DNA of 64,000 nt from Corynebacterium mycetoides (GCF_900103625.1 NZ_LT629700.1:1922001-1986000); one strand, 5' to 3'. Numbered from the stretch's first letter, positions 43,120-52,751 are shown. Numbers and translations are program-made. The notes: generated by a model not told the origin, from the sequence alone.

Positions 43120-43529
43120 GGGTTGTGGCTCCGTTTCTCATGCACGGTAGACGTGGGCTCACCCGCCAGACTAGCTGCGCGACGGATTTGTGCGCGGGCG
43201 GACTGGAAGACAAACGTCCCTGGTAGCAATTTGCTTCTTAGCTGCTGTGGCCGGTAGGGTTCTCGTTTGGACTTATGGGCCCGACGCATGGCGTCCATGA
43301 AGGTTCAACAAGTTCATTTAACTGCACATCCAACTTTGTTGCAGGCCCCCCGCCGACATGCGGACCGGGTGTAAGGGTGGCGGCGAGCGCCCCGCGTTAC
43401 TGAGCGCGGGGAGCGTTGAGTAGCCCCCGACATACCACACGGAAAACGCGACCATCCCACGACATGCTCGTGGGGGTCAGGTGGGTTGTAAAGGGAACCG
43501 CAACGAGAAAGGTAAAACGGTCACTTCAC
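43120..43529 (+). promoter_or_regulatory. M20 / rpsH intergenic region and rpsH leader
   Basis: A 410-base region with no gene. It contains two good hairpins close to rpsH: CCCCGCG/CGCGGGG (43390-43396 and 43405-43411) and CCCACGA/TCGTGGG around 43456-43474. They would lie in the 5' leader of the rpsH-rplO transcript, where S8-type feedback control is known in other bacteria. No consensus promoter is obvious. Confidence 0.45.
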
Positions 43530-43928
43530 ATGACGATGACTGATCCCATCGCGGACATGCTGTCGCGCGTGCGCAACGCGAACAACGCGCACCACGACAC
43601 CGTGTCCATGCCCTCCTCGAAGTTGAAGGTCAACATCGCGGAGATCCTCAAGCAGGAGGGCTACATCGCTGACTACAAGGTTGAGGAAGAAAAGGTTGGC
43701 AAGAAGCTGACCCTGGACCTCAAGTACGGCCCGACGCGCGAGGCCTCCATCGCTGGACTGCGCCGCGTGTCCAAGCCGGGTCTGCGCGTGTACGCAAAGT
43801 CAAACGACCTGCCGCAGGTTCTCGGCGGCCTGGGCGTGGCAATCATCTCCACGTCCCACGGCCTCCTGACCGACCGTCAGGCCCAGGAGAAAGGCGTAGG
43901 CGGAGAAGTTCTCGCCTACGTCTGGTAA
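43530..43928 (+). CDS. rpsH: 30S ribosomal protein S8
   Basis: Primary 16S rRNA-binding protein; in E. coli also the spc-operon repressor. The 132-residue product starts [33 protein letters not shown] and ends with the conserved [26 protein letters not shown]. An ATG two codons later (43536) is possible. It opens the second half of the split spc operon after a long leader; rplF follows after 18 bases. Confidence 0.97.
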   Translation: MTMTDPIADMLSRVRNANNAHHDTVSMPSSKLKVNIAEILKQEGYIADYKVEEEKVGKKLTLDLKYGPTREASIAGLRRVSKPGLRVYAKSNDLPQVLGGLGVAIISTSHGLLTDRQAQEKGVGGEVLAYVW

Positions 43929-43946
43929 AGGGAGGTTGAACAGACT

Positions 43947-44483
43947 ATGTCACGCGTAGGTAAAGCACCCATCGCAATCCCGAACGGCGTCGAGACCAAG
44001 ATCGACGGCCGCAACGTGGAGGTCAAGGGCCCGAAGGGCACCCTGACGCTCGAGCTCCCGGAGCCGATCACCGCTTCCGTTGAAGAGAACGAAATTGTGG
44101 TCTCCCGACCGGACGACAACCGCACCAGCCGCGCGCTGCACGGCCTGTCCCGCTCGCTCGTCAACAACCTCGTTGTTGGCGTCACTGAGGGCTACAAGAT
44201 CAACATGGAGATCTTCGGCGTCGGTTACCGCGTCCAGGCCAAGGGCAAGGACCTCGAGTTCGCCCTCGGTTACTCCCACCCGATCCTGATCCAGGCACCG
44301 GAGGGCATCACCTTCGCTGTCGACGGCAACACCAAGTTCTCGATCGAGGGTATCGACAAGCAGCAGGTTGGCCAGATCGCCGCGAACATCCGCCGACTGC
44401 GCAAGGATGACCCCTACAAGGGCAAGGGCATCCGTTACGCAGGCGAGCAGATTCGCCGCAAGGTCGGAAAGACGGGTAAGTAA
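43947..44483 (+). CDS. rplF: 50S ribosomal protein L6
   Basis: Protein near the factor-binding site, 178 residues with two repeated domains. [19 protein letters not shown] opens it and the C-terminal [24 protein letters not shown] is conserved. AGGGAGG precedes the start by 10 bases. rplR follows after two bases. Confidence 0.98.
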   Translation: MSRVGKAPIAIPNGVETKIDGRNVEVKGPKGTLTLELPEPITASVEENEIVVSRPDDNRTSRALHGLSRSLVNNLVVGVTEGYKINMEIFGVGYRVQAKGKDLEFALGYSHPILIQAPEGITFAVDGNTKFSIEGIDKQQVGQIAANIRRLRKDDPYKGKGIRYAGEQIRRKVGKTGK

Positions 44484-44485
44484 TC

Positions 44486-44890
44486 ATGAGCAACACCGCA
44501 GAGAACACCAAGCGCACCCCGGTTGGCAAGGACATCTCCTCGCGCCGCCGCGAGGCACGCGCACGTCGCCATTTCCGCATCCGCAAGACCCTGCGCGGCA
44601 CCCCGGAGACCCCGCGTCTCGTCGTGCACCGCTCGTCCCGCCACATGCACGTCCAGGTCATCGACGACCTGGCCGGACACACCCTGGTGTCCGCATCCAC
44701 CATGGAGGCGGACATCCGCAGCACCGAAGGCGACAAGAAGGACAAGGCTGCCAAGGTCGGTGCGCTCATCGCGCAGCGCGCCAAGGAAGCCGGCATCGAG
44801 GCAGTGGTCTTCGACCGTGGAGGCTACAAGTACCACGGCCGAGTCGCAGCTCTGGCTGAGGCAGCTCGTGAAGGTGGTCTGAAGTTCTAA
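44486..44890 (+). CDS. rplR: 50S ribosomal protein L18
   Basis: 5S rRNA-binding protein of 134 residues. An N-terminal basic region ([44 protein letters not shown]) and the C-terminal [26 protein letters not shown] are conserved. It sits between rplF (two-base gap) and rpsE (40-base gap). Confidence 0.98.
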   Translation: MSNTAENTKRTPVGKDISSRRREARARRHFRIRKTLRGTPETPRLVVHRSSRHMHVQVIDDLAGHTLVSASTMEADIRSTEGDKKDKAAKVGALIAQRAKEAGIEAVVFDRGGYKYHGRVAALAEAAREGGLKF

Positions 44891-44930
44891 TGACTACCGC
44901 AATCATCACCATCAACGGAAGGAACGCGTA

Positions 44931-45599
44931 ATGGCCGAACGTGAACGGCGTGACGGCGGACGCTCCGCCGATAACCAGAACAACCGAAACAACGACGAGC
45001 GTGGCGGCCGCAACGAGCGCGGTGGCCGCAACGACCGTGGCGGACGTCGCGATCGCGATGACCGTCGCAACCAGAACGACGACCGCGATAAGTACATCGA
45101 GCGCGTTGTCACCATCAACCGCGTCGCCAAGACCGTTAAGGGTGGCCGCAACATGTCGTTCACCGCTCTCGTCGTCGTGGGCGACGGCCAGGGCATGGTC
45201 GGCGTGGGCTACGGCAAGGCCAAGGAAGTCCCGGCCGCAATTCAGAAGGGTGCAGAAGAGGCTCGCAAAAACTTCTTCCGCGTCCCGATGATCGGCGGCA
45301 CCATTCCTCACCCGGTCCAGGGCGAGGCCGCCGCCGGCATCGTCATGCTCCGCCCGGCCGCTCCGGGTACCGGTGTCATCGCCGGCGGCGCTGTCCGCCC
45401 GGTGCTTGAGTGCGCAGGTATCCAGGACGTTTTGTCCAAGTCCCTCGGTTCCGACAACGCTCTGAACGTGGTTCAGGCCACCGTTGCCGGCCTGAAGGAG
45501 CTCGTGCGACCCGAGGAGGTCGCCGCTAAGCGCGGCAAGACCGTCGAGGACATCGCCCCGGCCCGTATGCTCCGCGCACGCGCAGGACAGGAGGCGTAA
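44931..45599 (+). CDS. rpsE: 30S ribosomal protein S5 with long charged N-terminal extension
   Basis: Decoding-fidelity protein of 222 residues. The conserved core begins at about residue 55 ([37 protein letters not shown]). Before it lies a low-complexity Arg/Asn/Asp/Gly tract with near-repeats of ERGGRN and DRGGRR. Other corynebacteria also have such a tract. It starts 40 bases after rplR; rpmD follows after five bases. Confidence 0.97.
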   Translation: MAERERRDGGRSADNQNNRNNDERGGRNERGGRNDRGGRRDRDDRRNQNDDRDKYIERVVTINRVAKTVKGGRNMSFTALVVVGDGQGMVGVGYGKAKEVPAAIQKGAEEARKNFFRVPMIGGTIPHPVQGEAAAGIVMLRPAAPGTGVIAGGAVRPVLECAGIQDVLSKSLGSDNALNVVQATVAGLKELVRPEEVAAKRGKTVEDIAPARMLRARAGQEA

Positions 45600-45604
45600 A
45601 GCAC

Positions 45605-45790
45605 ATGGCACTGAAGATTACGTTGCACCACGGCAAGGTCGGCGAGAAGCCGACGACCCGTGCCAACCTCGAGGCTCTCGGTCTGCGCAAGATCGGCCAG
45701 TCCGTGGTCAAGAAGGACAACGCCGCAACCCGCGGACAGATCCTCAAGGTGCGCCACCTGGTCACCGTCGAAGAAGTTGCAGGGGAGTAG
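45605..45790 (+). CDS. rpmD: 50S ribosomal protein L30
   Basis: Small large-subunit protein of 61 residues: [39 protein letters not shown], then [16 protein letters not shown]. The [17 protein letters not shown] segment is diagnostic. Located between rpsE and rplO as in the standard spc order. Confidence 0.97.
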   Translation: MALKITLHHGKVGEKPTTRANLEALGLRKIGQSVVKKDNAATRGQILKVRHLVTVEEVAGE

Positions 45791-45797
45791 ATAACGC

Positions 45798-46244
45798 ATG
45801 GCTGACATCATCAAGCTCCATGATCTGCGCCCGGCACCGGGCGCGAAGAAGTCCAAGACCCGCGTCGGCCGCGGTGAGGCATCTAAGGGCAAGACCGCGG
45901 GCCGCGGCACCAAGGGCACTGGCGCTCGCAAGCAGGTTTCGGCCGCTTTCGAGGGTGGCCAGATGCCGCTGCACATGCGTCTGCCGAAGCTCAAGGGCTT
46001 CAAGAACCCGAACAAGGTCATCTACCAGGTCGTCAACGTTTCTGACCTGGAGAAGGCTTTCCCGCAGGGCGGCTCCGTCGCCGTCGCCGACATCGTCTCT
46101 GCAGGCCTCGCCCGCAAGAACGAGCCGGTGAAGGTCCTCGGCAACGGCGATCTGAGCGTCAAGCTCGACGTCACCGCCGAGAAGTTCTCCAAGTCTGCCG
46201 TCGAGAAGATCGAGGCAGCCGGTGGCTCCGTCACCGAGGCTTAA
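45798..46244 (+). CDS. rplO: 50S ribosomal protein L15
   Basis: Late-assembly 23S rRNA protein, 148 residues. [41 protein letters not shown] is the glycine/basic N-terminal region; the C-terminus is helical. It is the last gene of the rpsH block: a terminator follows, and secY, its usual neighbour, is about 0.9 kb further on. Confidence 0.98.
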   Translation: MADIIKLHDLRPAPGAKKSKTRVGRGEASKGKTAGRGTKGTGARKQVSAAFEGGQMPLHMRLPKLKGFKNPNKVIYQVVNVSDLEKAFPQGGSVAVADIVSAGLARKNEPVKVLGNGDLSVKLDVTAEKFSKSAVEKIEAAGGSVTEA

Positions 46245-46272
46245 GTCTTAGCCGGCTTCTAGCCCAGCACGA

Positions 46273-46308
46273 GCGGGCCGTTTCCCTCCGGGGAGGCGGC
46301 CCGCTTTC
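46273..46308 (+). terminator. Rho-independent terminator after rplO
   Basis: GCGGGCCG (46273-46280) pairs with CGGCCCGC (46297-46304); the loop contains a further CCCTCC/GGGAGG pairing. A short TTT follows. Confidence 0.88.
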
Positions 46309-46312
46309 GCAT

Positions 46313-46328
46313 GCTTGTCGACGCCCCC
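46313..46328 (+). repeat. dispersed 16-mer motif, copy 5
   Basis: GCTTGTCGACGCCCCC a few bases after the rplO terminator, identical to the copy after the rpsQ terminator. A 12-base partial copy (GCTTATCGACGC) lies in opposite orientation at 46392-46403. Confidence 0.75.
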
Positions 46329-46451
46329 ACCATCGGAAAACCGCAGGAACTCCGCAGCGGCGGAGCTCGAAAAGGAAGCGCGGGCACGGTCGCGTCGATA
46401 AGCACTTCCAAAACCTTGGGAACCTCAGAGAACCCGTGAGGCGCTCAGTAG

Positions 46452-46973
46452 CTATTGCTCGAGCTGTTTTCGACGCTCCATGGCAACGCGCAGGCGCTCC
46501 GCGCGTTTTTCTTTCTCGCTGGCCGCTAGCTCGTCGAAAATCTCCTCTTCCTCGTCTCCCAAGCCATAGATGCCACGGGCCGCAATCGACGCGAACCCGG
46601 CGATGGGGAAGACAACCCAGAAGAAGTTCCACTCGAAAACGAACAGCCCGAGGAAGAACAGGATCATGGTGATCGACCAAATTGCCGTATCCGCAGCGCG
46701 GACTTTCTTACCGCGTTCGAGCACCCGGTCGAGCTCGGCATCGGGGTTGCTGGGTCGGGCGACCCCTGCGTCTCGGGCGCAGGGCTCAGGTGGACTGGGT
46801 AGATCGCGGAAGAGCTTGTCAAGGTCGCTTTGCCGCACGGCGCCGGCTGCCGCGGCGGTGCGTGAGTCAAACTCGTTCACATCCAGGTACCCGGAGGTGA
46901 ACAGCTCGGTGAGTTGGTCGAGGGCGCGTCCACGCTCGGGGTCGCCGATGCGTAGGTCGGGGTGTGAATCCAT
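46452..46973 (-). CDS. DUF1707 domain membrane protein
   Basis: A 173-residue protein. The N-terminal DUF1707 domain (about 5-60: LRIGDPERGRALDQLTELFTSGYLDVNEFDSRTAAAAGAVRQSDLDKLFRDLP) is SHOCT-like. Two membrane helices follow at about 100-135 (WSITMILFFLGLFVFEWNFFWVVFPIAGF), then an acidic and a basic helix. Function is unknown. It sits between rplO and secY on the opposite strand, with its start about 200 bases from secY. Confidence 0.78.
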   Translation of the reverse strand: MDSHPDLRIGDPERGRALDQLTELFTSGYLDVNEFDSRTAAAAGAVRQSDLDKLFRDLPSPPEPCARDAGVARPSNPDAELDRVLERGKKVRAADTAIWSITMILFFLGLFVFEWNFFWVVFPIAGFASIAARGIYGLGDEEEEIFDELAASEKEKRAERLRVAMERRKQLEQ

Positions 46974-47060
46974 CCGCGTCTTCCTTATTTGTTATTGTCT
47001 CGGGGCCGACCCAAGTATGTGGGTGACCCGGCGACGTGTCAACGCTCGGAGCACCGCGAC

Positions 47061-47089
47061 TTCGGCGGGGGACACCTGCCTGCTAGGCT
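47061..47089 (+). promoter_or_regulatory. candidate secY promoter
   Basis: TTCGGC (47061-47066), 17 bases, TAGGCT (47084-47089) with an extended TGC before it. It would give a leader of about 90 bases before the secY GTG. Consistent with secY being separated from the rplO block by a terminator and an opposed gene. Confidence 0.4.
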
Positions 47090-47180
47090 GTTGTGGTCAA
47101 ACTCGTCTGGGGTGGGCTCCGCGCACCGACCGCTGACCCGCCGCAACCGAAACCTGTCATTCCGTAAGCCAGGAGGCTAC

Positions 47181-48509
47181 GTGTCCGCTATTGCTCAGGC
47201 GTTTAAAGACGCAGATCTGCGCAAGAAGATTCTGATCACTCTTGCGCTGGTTGTCCTGTACCGAATCGGTGCCCAGATTCCCACCCCGGGGGTCGACTAC
47301 GCACTGATCAGCCAGAGACTGAATGACATCTCGCAGGGTGACCAGGCAACGATGTTCTCCATCATCGGGTTGTTCTCGGGTGGCGCGCTGCTGCAGCTGT
47401 CCATCTTCGCTATCGGCATCATGCCGTACATTACGGCCTCGATTATCGTGCAGCTGCTCACCGTGGTCATTCCCCGGTTCGAGGAGCTGAAGAAGGAGGG
47501 GCAGTCGGGTCAGACGAAGATGACCCAGTACACCCGCTACCTCACTGTCGGGCTGGCGCTGCTGCAGTCGGCCGGCATCGTCGCCCTGGCGGATCGTGAG
47601 CAACTCCTCGGCCAGGGCGTCCCCGTGCTGGTGGAGGACCGCAACGTGTGGACGCTGATCATGATGATCATTGTGATGACATCGGGCGCCGTGCTCATCA
47701 TGTGGCTCGGCGAGATCATCACTGAAAAGGGTGTCGGCAATGGCATGTCGCTGCTTATTTTCGCTGGTATCGCAACTCAGATTCCGTCCGAGGGCGCGTT
47801 CATTCTCCAGCAGTCGGGTGCTGTGACGTTCGGCCTTGTGCTGGCGGCTCTGATCGCGCTCGTCGTCGGGATTATCTTCGTGGAGCAGGGGCAGCGCCGC
47901 ATCCCGGTGCAGTACGCGAAGCGCATGGTGGGGCGCCGCCAGTACGGCGGTTCCTCGACGTACCTGCCGCTGAAGGTCAACCAGGCGGGCGTGATCCCGG
48001 TGATCTTCGCGTCCTCACTCATGTACGTTCCGGTGCTGATCACCCAGATAGTCACGATGAACAACGCGACCCCGCCGGACAACTGGTGGATGAACCACGT
48101 CATGGCGTGGCTGCAGAACCCCGGTTCGTGGCAGTACATCCTGCTCTACTTCGCCCTGATCGTGTTCTTCTCGTACTTCTACGTTTCCATCCAGTACGAC
48201 CCGGTTGAGCAGGCCGATAACATGAAGAAGTACGGCGGATTCATTCCGGGCATTCGCCCCGGCCGCCCGACGGCGCAGTACCTGTCGTTCGTGATGAACC
48301 GCCTGCTGTTTGTCGGTGCCCTGTACCTGGCGCTGATCGCAATTCTGCCGAACCTCGCCTTCGACGCGGGTGTCACAGGTACCGGGCAAATGGGCCTGGG
48401 CGCGTTCGGCGGCACCGCTATTCTGATTATGGTGTCCGTGGCCCTGACCACGGTCAAGCAAATTGAATCCCAACTTCTCCAATCCAACTACGAAGGACTT
48501 CTGCGATAA
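47181..48509 (+). CDS. secY: preprotein translocase subunit SecY
   Basis: Core of the Sec translocation channel, 442 residues with ten expected membrane helices. Family marks are [28 protein letters not shown], the plug region, [21 protein letters not shown] and the cytoplasmic [36 protein letters not shown]. The start is GTG at 47181, giving (V)[15 protein letters not shown], with AGGAGG five bases upstream; the longer frame is not conserved. Its stop overlaps the adk ATG by one base. Confidence 0.98.
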   Translation: MSAIAQAFKDADLRKKILITLALVVLYRIGAQIPTPGVDYALISQRLNDISQGDQATMFSIIGLFSGGALLQLSIFAIGIMPYITASIIVQLLTVVIPRFEELKKEGQSGQTKMTQYTRYLTVGLALLQSAGIVALADREQLLGQGVPVLVEDRNVWTLIMMIIVMTSGAVLIMWLGEIITEKGVGNGMSLLIFAGIATQIPSEGAFILQQSGAVTFGLVLAALIALVVGIIFVEQGQRRIPVQYAKRMVGRRQYGGSSTYLPLKVNQAGVIPVIFASSLMYVPVLITQIVTMNNATPPDNWWMNHVMAWLQNPGSWQYILLYFALIVFFSYFYVSIQYDPVEQADNMKKYGGFIPGIRPGRPTAQYLSFVMNRLLFVGALYLALIAILPNLAFDAGVTGTGQMGLGAFGGTAILIMVSVALTTVKQIESQLLQSNYEGLLR

Positions 48510-49054
48510 TGCGTCTCGTTCTACTCGGCCCTCCCGGCGCCGGCAAAGGTACTCAGGCATCGATTCTCTCCGAAAAGCTGGGTGTTCCTCACATCTCCAC
48601 CGGCGATCTCTTCCGCGCCAACATCGGCGAAGGAACCCCGCTCGGCGTCGAGGCGAAGGAGTACATTGACTCGGGCCGCCTCGTTCCCACCGATGTGACC
48701 GCGCGCATGGTTGAGGCGCGCCTGGACGAGCCCGACGCAGCCGAGGGCTTTCTTCTCGACGGTTTCCCGCGCACCGTCGAGCAGGCCGAAATCCTCACCG
48801 ACCTGCTGGCCAAGAAGGGCGTGGCCCTCGACGGCGTGCTGAACTTCCAGGTGGACGAAGATGTCGTGGTCGAGCGCATGCTCGCCCGCGGCCGCGAGGA
48901 TGATAACGAGGAGACCATCCGCACCCGCCTCGGCGTCTACCGCGACGAGACCGCGCCGCTGATCGACCACTACGGCGACGAGATCATCAACATTGATGCT
49001 GTCGGTTCCGTGGACGAGGTCAACGCCCGCGCCATGGAGCAGCTGGGAAAGTAG
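48509..49054 (+). CDS. adk: adenylate kinase
   Basis: Converts ATP and AMP to two ADP in the cytosol. The 181-residue protein is the short form without a zinc-binding LID. P-loop [10 protein letters not shown] (residues 7-16), ISTGDLFR, the AMP-site [10 protein letters not shown] and LARGRED are intact. It shares one base with the secY stop, and map begins 14 bases after it, so secY-adk-map form one unit. Confidence 0.98.
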   Translation: MRLVLLGPPGAGKGTQASILSEKLGVPHISTGDLFRANIGEGTPLGVEAKEYIDSGRLVPTDVTARMVEARLDEPDAAEGFLLDGFPRTVEQAEILTDLLAKKGVALDGVLNFQVDEDVVVERMLARGREDDNEETIRTRLGVYRDETAPLIDHYGDEIINIDAVGSVDEVNARAMEQLGK

Positions 49055-49067
49055 AAGTTCTGTACCG

Positions 49068-49871
49068 ATGATCTTCAAACCCCGGCGCCGGCGTATCCCG
49101 GCGAAGTTCCCCTCGGAGCTCGACGCCATGGAGGCGGCGGGCCGCATCGTAGGCATCGCGCTTGAGGAGGTGCGCAAGGTAGCTGCCCCGGGAAAGACAA
49201 CGGCCGACCTGGACAAGGTTGCGGAGGAAGTCATCCGCTCCTTTGAGGCCGAGCCGACATTTCTGGGCTACCAGGGGTTTCCCGCCTCGATCTGCGTGTC
49301 AGTGAACGACGTCGTCGTCCACGGCATCCCGAGTGACTCGGTGATCCTGCGCGAGGGGGACCTGGTTTCCGTGGACTGCGGGGCAACGCTGGACGGCTGG
49401 GTGGGGGACTCCGCGTGGTCGTTCGGGATCGGCGAGCTTGCCGCGGACGTCGACACGCTTAATCGCGCGACCGAATGGGTGTTGTACGAAGGCATCAAGG
49501 CCATGGTCCCCGGCAATCGCCTGACCGACGTGTCGCACGCCCTCGAAGTCGCAACCCGTGAGGCGGAGCGTCGTTTCGGCGTTGAACTGGGCATTCTCGA
49601 CGGTTACGGCGGCCACGGAATCGGCCGGACGATGCACGAAGACCCGTATCTGTCCAACGAGGGTGCGCCCCACCGCGGACCCGTTATCAGCGAGGGGTCG
49701 GTGCTCGCCATCGAGCCGATGCTCATCCTCGGCGGCGAGGTTGACAGCGAGGTGCTTGACGACGACTGGACGGTGGTTACGGCCGACGGTTCGCCCGCCG
49801 CCCACTGGGAGCACACGGTGGCAGCGACGGCTCAGGGCCCCCGGATCCTCACCCCGCGCGCAAGTTCCTAG
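49068..49871 (+). CDS. map: type I methionine aminopeptidase
   Basis: Removes initiator Met from new proteins. The 267-residue M24 enzyme has metal ligands in [16 protein letters not shown] (two Asp), [13 protein letters not shown] (His), LAIEPM (Glu) and a C-terminal HWEHTVA segment (His/Glu region). The ATG at 49068 gives [21 protein letters not shown]. Third gene of the secY-adk-map unit; the transpeptidase gene follows 44 bases later with its own -10. Confidence 0.97.
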   Translation: MIFKPRRRRIPAKFPSELDAMEAAGRIVGIALEEVRKVAAPGKTTADLDKVAEEVIRSFEAEPTFLGYQGFPASICVSVNDVVVHGIPSDSVILREGDLVSVDCGATLDGWVGDSAWSFGIGELAADVDTLNRATEWVLYEGIKAMVPGNRLTDVSHALEVATREAERRFGVELGILDGYGGHGIGRTMHEDPYLSNEGAPHRGPVISEGSVLAIEPMLILGGEVDSEVLDDDWTVVTADGSPAAHWEHTVAATAQGPRILTPRASS

Positions 49872-49903
49872 GCGCTTCGCACAGCACTTTGGCATCTGCG
49901 GGT

Positions 49904-49909
49904 TATACT
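49904..49909 (+). promoter_or_regulatory. candidate -10 of leaderless transpeptidase mRNA
   Basis: TATACT at 49904-49909, six bases before the ATG at 49916. This places the expected transcription start at the start codon. No ribosome binding site is seen. Confidence 0.5.
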
Positions 49910-49915
49910 TCTCGC

Positions 49916-50689
49916 ATGTCGTACAGCCCGCGCCGCTCGGCCAACCGCGCTCTCTCCGTTATCGCATCCGTCTTTGCCTGCGTCGCCCTCGTGGCCGCGC
50001 CGGCCGGCGCTCAGGCCCAGAACGTGCCGGCCGGCGTGAACCAGCTGTCCGCCGCCTCCTCTCAGGCCAGCCTCGACGCGTTTGTCCAGCAGGCCAGGTC
50101 GGCTTTGGTGACCTCCACCCGCGACGGCGCGTGGAACGTCCGCTCCGCGGTCGTCGCGCAGGCCGGGTCGCTGGCCGCGCTCAACCCCGCGCTGCCGGAG
50201 CAGGCCCGTGCGCAGATTGACCAGATCTTCGAAGCCCTGTTCCCCGGATTGATTGAGGAGCGTTCGCCGCGCCCTGCACCCGCACCCGCACCGGAGCCAG
50301 CGCCCGCGCCGGCGGCTGCACCTGCGCCCGCATTCGACTACGGTGCGTGCCCCAAGGACGCTAAGGTGTGCGTGGACATCGCGGGGCAGCGTTCCTGGTT
50401 GCAGAGGAACGGCGAGGCCTACTACGGCGCCGTGCGCGTTGCCACCGGGAAGCCCGGGTATGAGACGCCGCGCGGGACGTTCTACGTCAACCGGAAGGTC
50501 AAGGACGAAATCTCGTGGGAGTTCGGCAACGCCCCCATGCCGTACGCGACGTACTTCACATACAACGGAATCGCCTTCCACGAGGGTGACCCGGCCTACC
50601 TGTCGCACGGCTGCGTGCGTATGTATCGCCAGGACGCGCAGCGCTATTTCGCTGACCTGAACATCGGCGACAAGGTGGTCGTTTACTAA
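49916..50689 (+). CDS. L,D-transpeptidase (YkuD domain)
   Basis: A 257-residue secreted peptidoglycan cross-linking enzyme that forms 3-3 bonds. A signal peptide (about 1-35, ending GAQAQ) leads. A helical region follows, then a Pro/Ala-rich linker (about 118-142). The C-terminal catalytic domain has CVDIAGQRSWLQRNGEAYYGAVRVATG, TPRGTFYVNRK, GIAFHEGD and the active-site SHGCVRM (H231, C233). It ends the secY-adk-map stretch and has a candidate leaderless start. Confidence 0.9.
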   Translation: MSYSPRRSANRALSVIASVFACVALVAAPAGAQAQNVPAGVNQLSAASSQASLDAFVQQARSALVTSTRDGAWNVRSAVVAQAGSLAALNPALPEQARAQIDQIFEALFPGLIEERSPRPAPAPAPEPAPAPAAAPAPAFDYGACPKDAKVCVDIAGQRSWLQRNGEAYYGAVRVATGKPGYETPRGTFYVNRKVKDEISWEFGNAPMPYATYFTYNGIAFHEGDPAYLSHGCVRMYRQDAQRYFADLNIGDKVVVY

Positions 50690-50720
50690 GAGGCCGCCGG
50701 CCGGTTCGATCCTCCTACGC

Positions 50721-50752
50721 AACCCCTCCGCCTGTGCGAGAGGGGGGTTTGT
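50721..50752 (+). terminator. terminator after the L,D-transpeptidase gene
   Basis: AACCCCTC pairs with GAGGGGGGTT around CGCCTGTGC, followed by TGTGTTTG. It is slightly imperfect but well placed 31 bases after the stop. Confidence 0.7.
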
Positions 50753-50802
50753 GTTTGTCTCGCCCGGCCTATATAGTCTATAGCCGGTGTATATTCACAC
50801 CG
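50749..50802 (+). promoter_or_regulatory. infA operon promoter with palindrome at the transcription start
   Basis: TTGTGT (50749-50754), 17 bases, TATAGT (50772-50777). A perfect dyad CGGTGT/ACACCG with six-base centre (50785-50802) starts at the expected +1. It could be an operator or a 5' hairpin of the infA-rpsM-rpsK-rpsD-rpoA-rplQ-truA transcript. Confidence 0.6.
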
Positions 50803-50864
50803 TGTAGCACCGTACTAATACGTCTGGCACCTGCGTGAACGAGGTGCCGTAGGAAGTGGAGTGA

Positions 50865-51083
50865 ATGGCAAAAGAAGGCGCAATTGAAGTCGAGGGCCGC
50901 ATTGTTGAGCCCTTGAAGAACGCGATGTTCCGCGTCGAGCTTGACAACGGACACGAGGTTCTGGCCCACATCAGTGGCAAGATGCGCCAGCACTACATCC
51001 GCATCCTCCCGGAGGACCGAGTCATCGTGGAGCTCTCGCCCTACGACCTCGACCGCGGGCGTATCACCTACCGCTACAAGTAA
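50865..51083 (+). CDS. infA: translation initiation factor IF-1
   Basis: OB-fold initiation factor of 72 residues that blocks the A site during initiation. [53 protein letters not shown] is fully conserved. It heads the alpha-operon cluster. rpmJ, which often follows, is absent from the 184-base gap before rpsM; that gap holds CGTGTC/GACACG and GGCCAC/GTGGCC short hairpins. Confidence 0.98.
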   Translation: MAKEGAIEVEGRIVEPLKNAMFRVELDNGHEVLAHISGKMRQHYIRILPEDRVIVELSPYDLDRGRITYRYK

Positions 51084-51267
51084 GCAATTTTTCCGCCTCC
51101 TTACCCACACGTGTCGCCGCGCAGGTGACACGCATTCGACCTTTGGCCACGGTGGCCGAAGCCGCGCGTAATCACGGCCCATCATCCGGTTAGGTCCGGG
51201 TAAAGCGCCGCGTGGCGTGGACGGATAGGGAGAAAACCACCGTAACAACCTGAAAGGCACGGCCCAC

Positions 51268-51636
51268 ATGGCACGTCTAGCTGGTGTCGATCTGCCGCGT
51301 AACAAGCGCATGGAGATCGCCCTGACCTACATCTACGGGATCGGTCCGACCCGTTCCAAGGAACTCCTTGAGAAGACCGGCATTTCTCCCGACCTGCGCA
51401 CCGACAACTTGACCGACGATCAGCTCGCCGCGCTGCGCGACGCAATCGAGTCCTCCTACACCGTAGAGGGCGACCTGCGCCGCGAGGTCCAGGCGGACAT
51501 TCGCCGCAAGATCGAAATCGGTTCCTACCAGGGCCTGCGCCACCGCCGCGGTCTCCCCGTGCGCGGCCAGCGCACGAAGACCAACGCGCGCACCCGTAAG
51601 GGCCCGAAGAAGACCATCGCAGGAAAGAAGAAGTAA
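51268..51636 (+). CDS. rpsM: 30S ribosomal protein S13
   Basis: Head protein contacting the P-site tRNA and the 50S; 122 residues. [39 protein letters not shown] and the [24 protein letters not shown] tail are conserved. A CTGAAAGGC site precedes the ATG. It is followed three bases later by rpsK. Confidence 0.98.
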   Translation: MARLAGVDLPRNKRMEIALTYIYGIGPTRSKELLEKTGISPDLRTDNLTDDQLAALRDAIESSYTVEGDLRREVQADIRRKIEIGSYQGLRHRRGLPVRGQRTKTNARTRKGPKKTIAGKKK

Positions 51637-51639
51637 CAC

Positions 51640-52044
51640 ATGCCTCCCAAGACTCGTTCCGGCGCGCGCCGTACCGGCCGCCGCGTCGTCAAGAAGAACG
51701 TGGCCGCGGGCCACGCATACATCAAGTCCACCTTCAACAACACCATCGTGTCCATCACGGACCCGAGCGGTGCTGTGATCTCCTGGGCGTCCTCGGGCCA
51801 CGTCGGCTTCAAGGGCTCCCGCAAGTCCACCCCGTTCGCCGCGCAGATGGCTGCTGAGAATGCAGCACGCAAGGCGATGGAGCACGGCATGAAGAAGGTC
51901 GACGTCTTTGTCAAGGGTCCCGGCTCTGGCCGCGAGACCGCTATCCGTTCTCTCCAGGCCGCCGGCCTGGAGGTGTCCTCGATCTCCGACGTGACCCCGC
52001 AGCCGTTCAACGGCTGCCGTCCGCCGAAGCGTCGTCGCGTTTAA
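51640..52044 (+). CDS. rpsK: 30S ribosomal protein S11
   Basis: Platform protein forming part of the Shine-Dalgarno cleft; 134 residues. Conserved [45 protein letters not shown] and the C-terminal [18 protein letters not shown]. Located in the standard rpsM-rpsK-rpsD-rpoA order. Confidence 0.98.
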   Translation: MPPKTRSGARRTGRRVVKKNVAAGHAYIKSTFNNTIVSITDPSGAVISWASSGHVGFKGSRKSTPFAAQMAAENAARKAMEHGMKKVDVFVKGPGSGRETAIRSLQAAGLEVSSISDVTPQPFNGCRPPKRRRV

Positions 52045-52070
52045 GGCAGAAAGGAAAGAGGTAAAACAAC

Positions 52071-52676
52071 ATGGCTCGTTACACTGGCCCTGCTACCCGT
52101 AAGTCCCGTCGCCTCCGCGTCGATCTCGTCGGCGGTGACATGTCGTTTGAGCGTCGCCCCTACCCTCCGGGGCAGGCAGGCCGCGCCCGCATCAAGGAAT
52201 CTGAGTACCTGCTCCAGCTGCAGGAGAAGCAGAAGGCTCGCTTCACCTACGGCGTGATGGAGAAGCAGTTCCGCCGCTACTACGAGGAAGCTAACCGTCT
52301 GCCCGGCAAGACCGGCGACAACCTGCTCGTCCTCCTCGAGTCCCGCCTGGACAACGTCGTCTACCGTGCTGGCCTCGCGCGCACCCGCCGCCAGGCCCGT
52401 CAGCTTGTCTCCCACGGCCACTTCACCGTGAACGGCAAGAAGACCAACGTCCCGTCCTACCGCGTCTCGCAGTACGACATCATCGACGTCCGCGAGAAGT
52501 CCCGCGCCATGATCTGGTTCGAGGAGGCCCAGGACAACCTGGTCGACTCCGTCGTCCCGGCCTGGCTACAGGTCGTTCCCGAGACCCTGCGCATTCTCGT
52601 GCACCAGCTGCCCGAGCGCGCCCAGATCGACGTTCCGCTGCAGGAGCAGCTCATCGTCGAGCTCTACTCGAAGTAA
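52071..52676 (+). CDS. rpsD: 30S ribosomal protein S4
   Basis: Primary 16S rRNA-binding protein that nucleates the 30S body; 201 residues. MARYTGPATRKSRRLRVDLVGGD, then YGVMEKQFRRYYEEANR and the S4 domain LLESRLDNVVYRAGLARTRRQARQLVSHGHFTVNGKK. It is the cysteine-free form, lacking the N-terminal zinc motif. An AGAAAGGAAAGAGG site precedes the ATG. Confidence 0.98.
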   Translation: MARYTGPATRKSRRLRVDLVGGDMSFERRPYPPGQAGRARIKESEYLLQLQEKQKARFTYGVMEKQFRRYYEEANRLPGKTGDNLLVLLESRLDNVVYRAGLARTRRQARQLVSHGHFTVNGKKTNVPSYRVSQYDIIDVREKSRAMIWFEEAQDNLVDSVVPAWLQVVPETLRILVHQLPERAQIDVPLQEQLIVELYSK

Positions 52677-52751
52677 TTCGAGCTTTTATCTTCCCGCACC
52701 ATTTCCGTTCCTACCGGCATCAAATAGTGGTTGCCGAAAAAGGAGAAGTTC

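Noticed and set aside
50698..50720. tRNA-like GGTTCGATCC sequence after the transpeptidase gene
   Set aside because: It resembles a T-arm loop only; no acceptor, D-arm or anticodon stem can be built around it.
51084..51267. rpmJ (L36) between infA and rpsM
   Set aside because: No frame encodes the expected MKVRPSVKKxC start; the gap holds only short hairpins.
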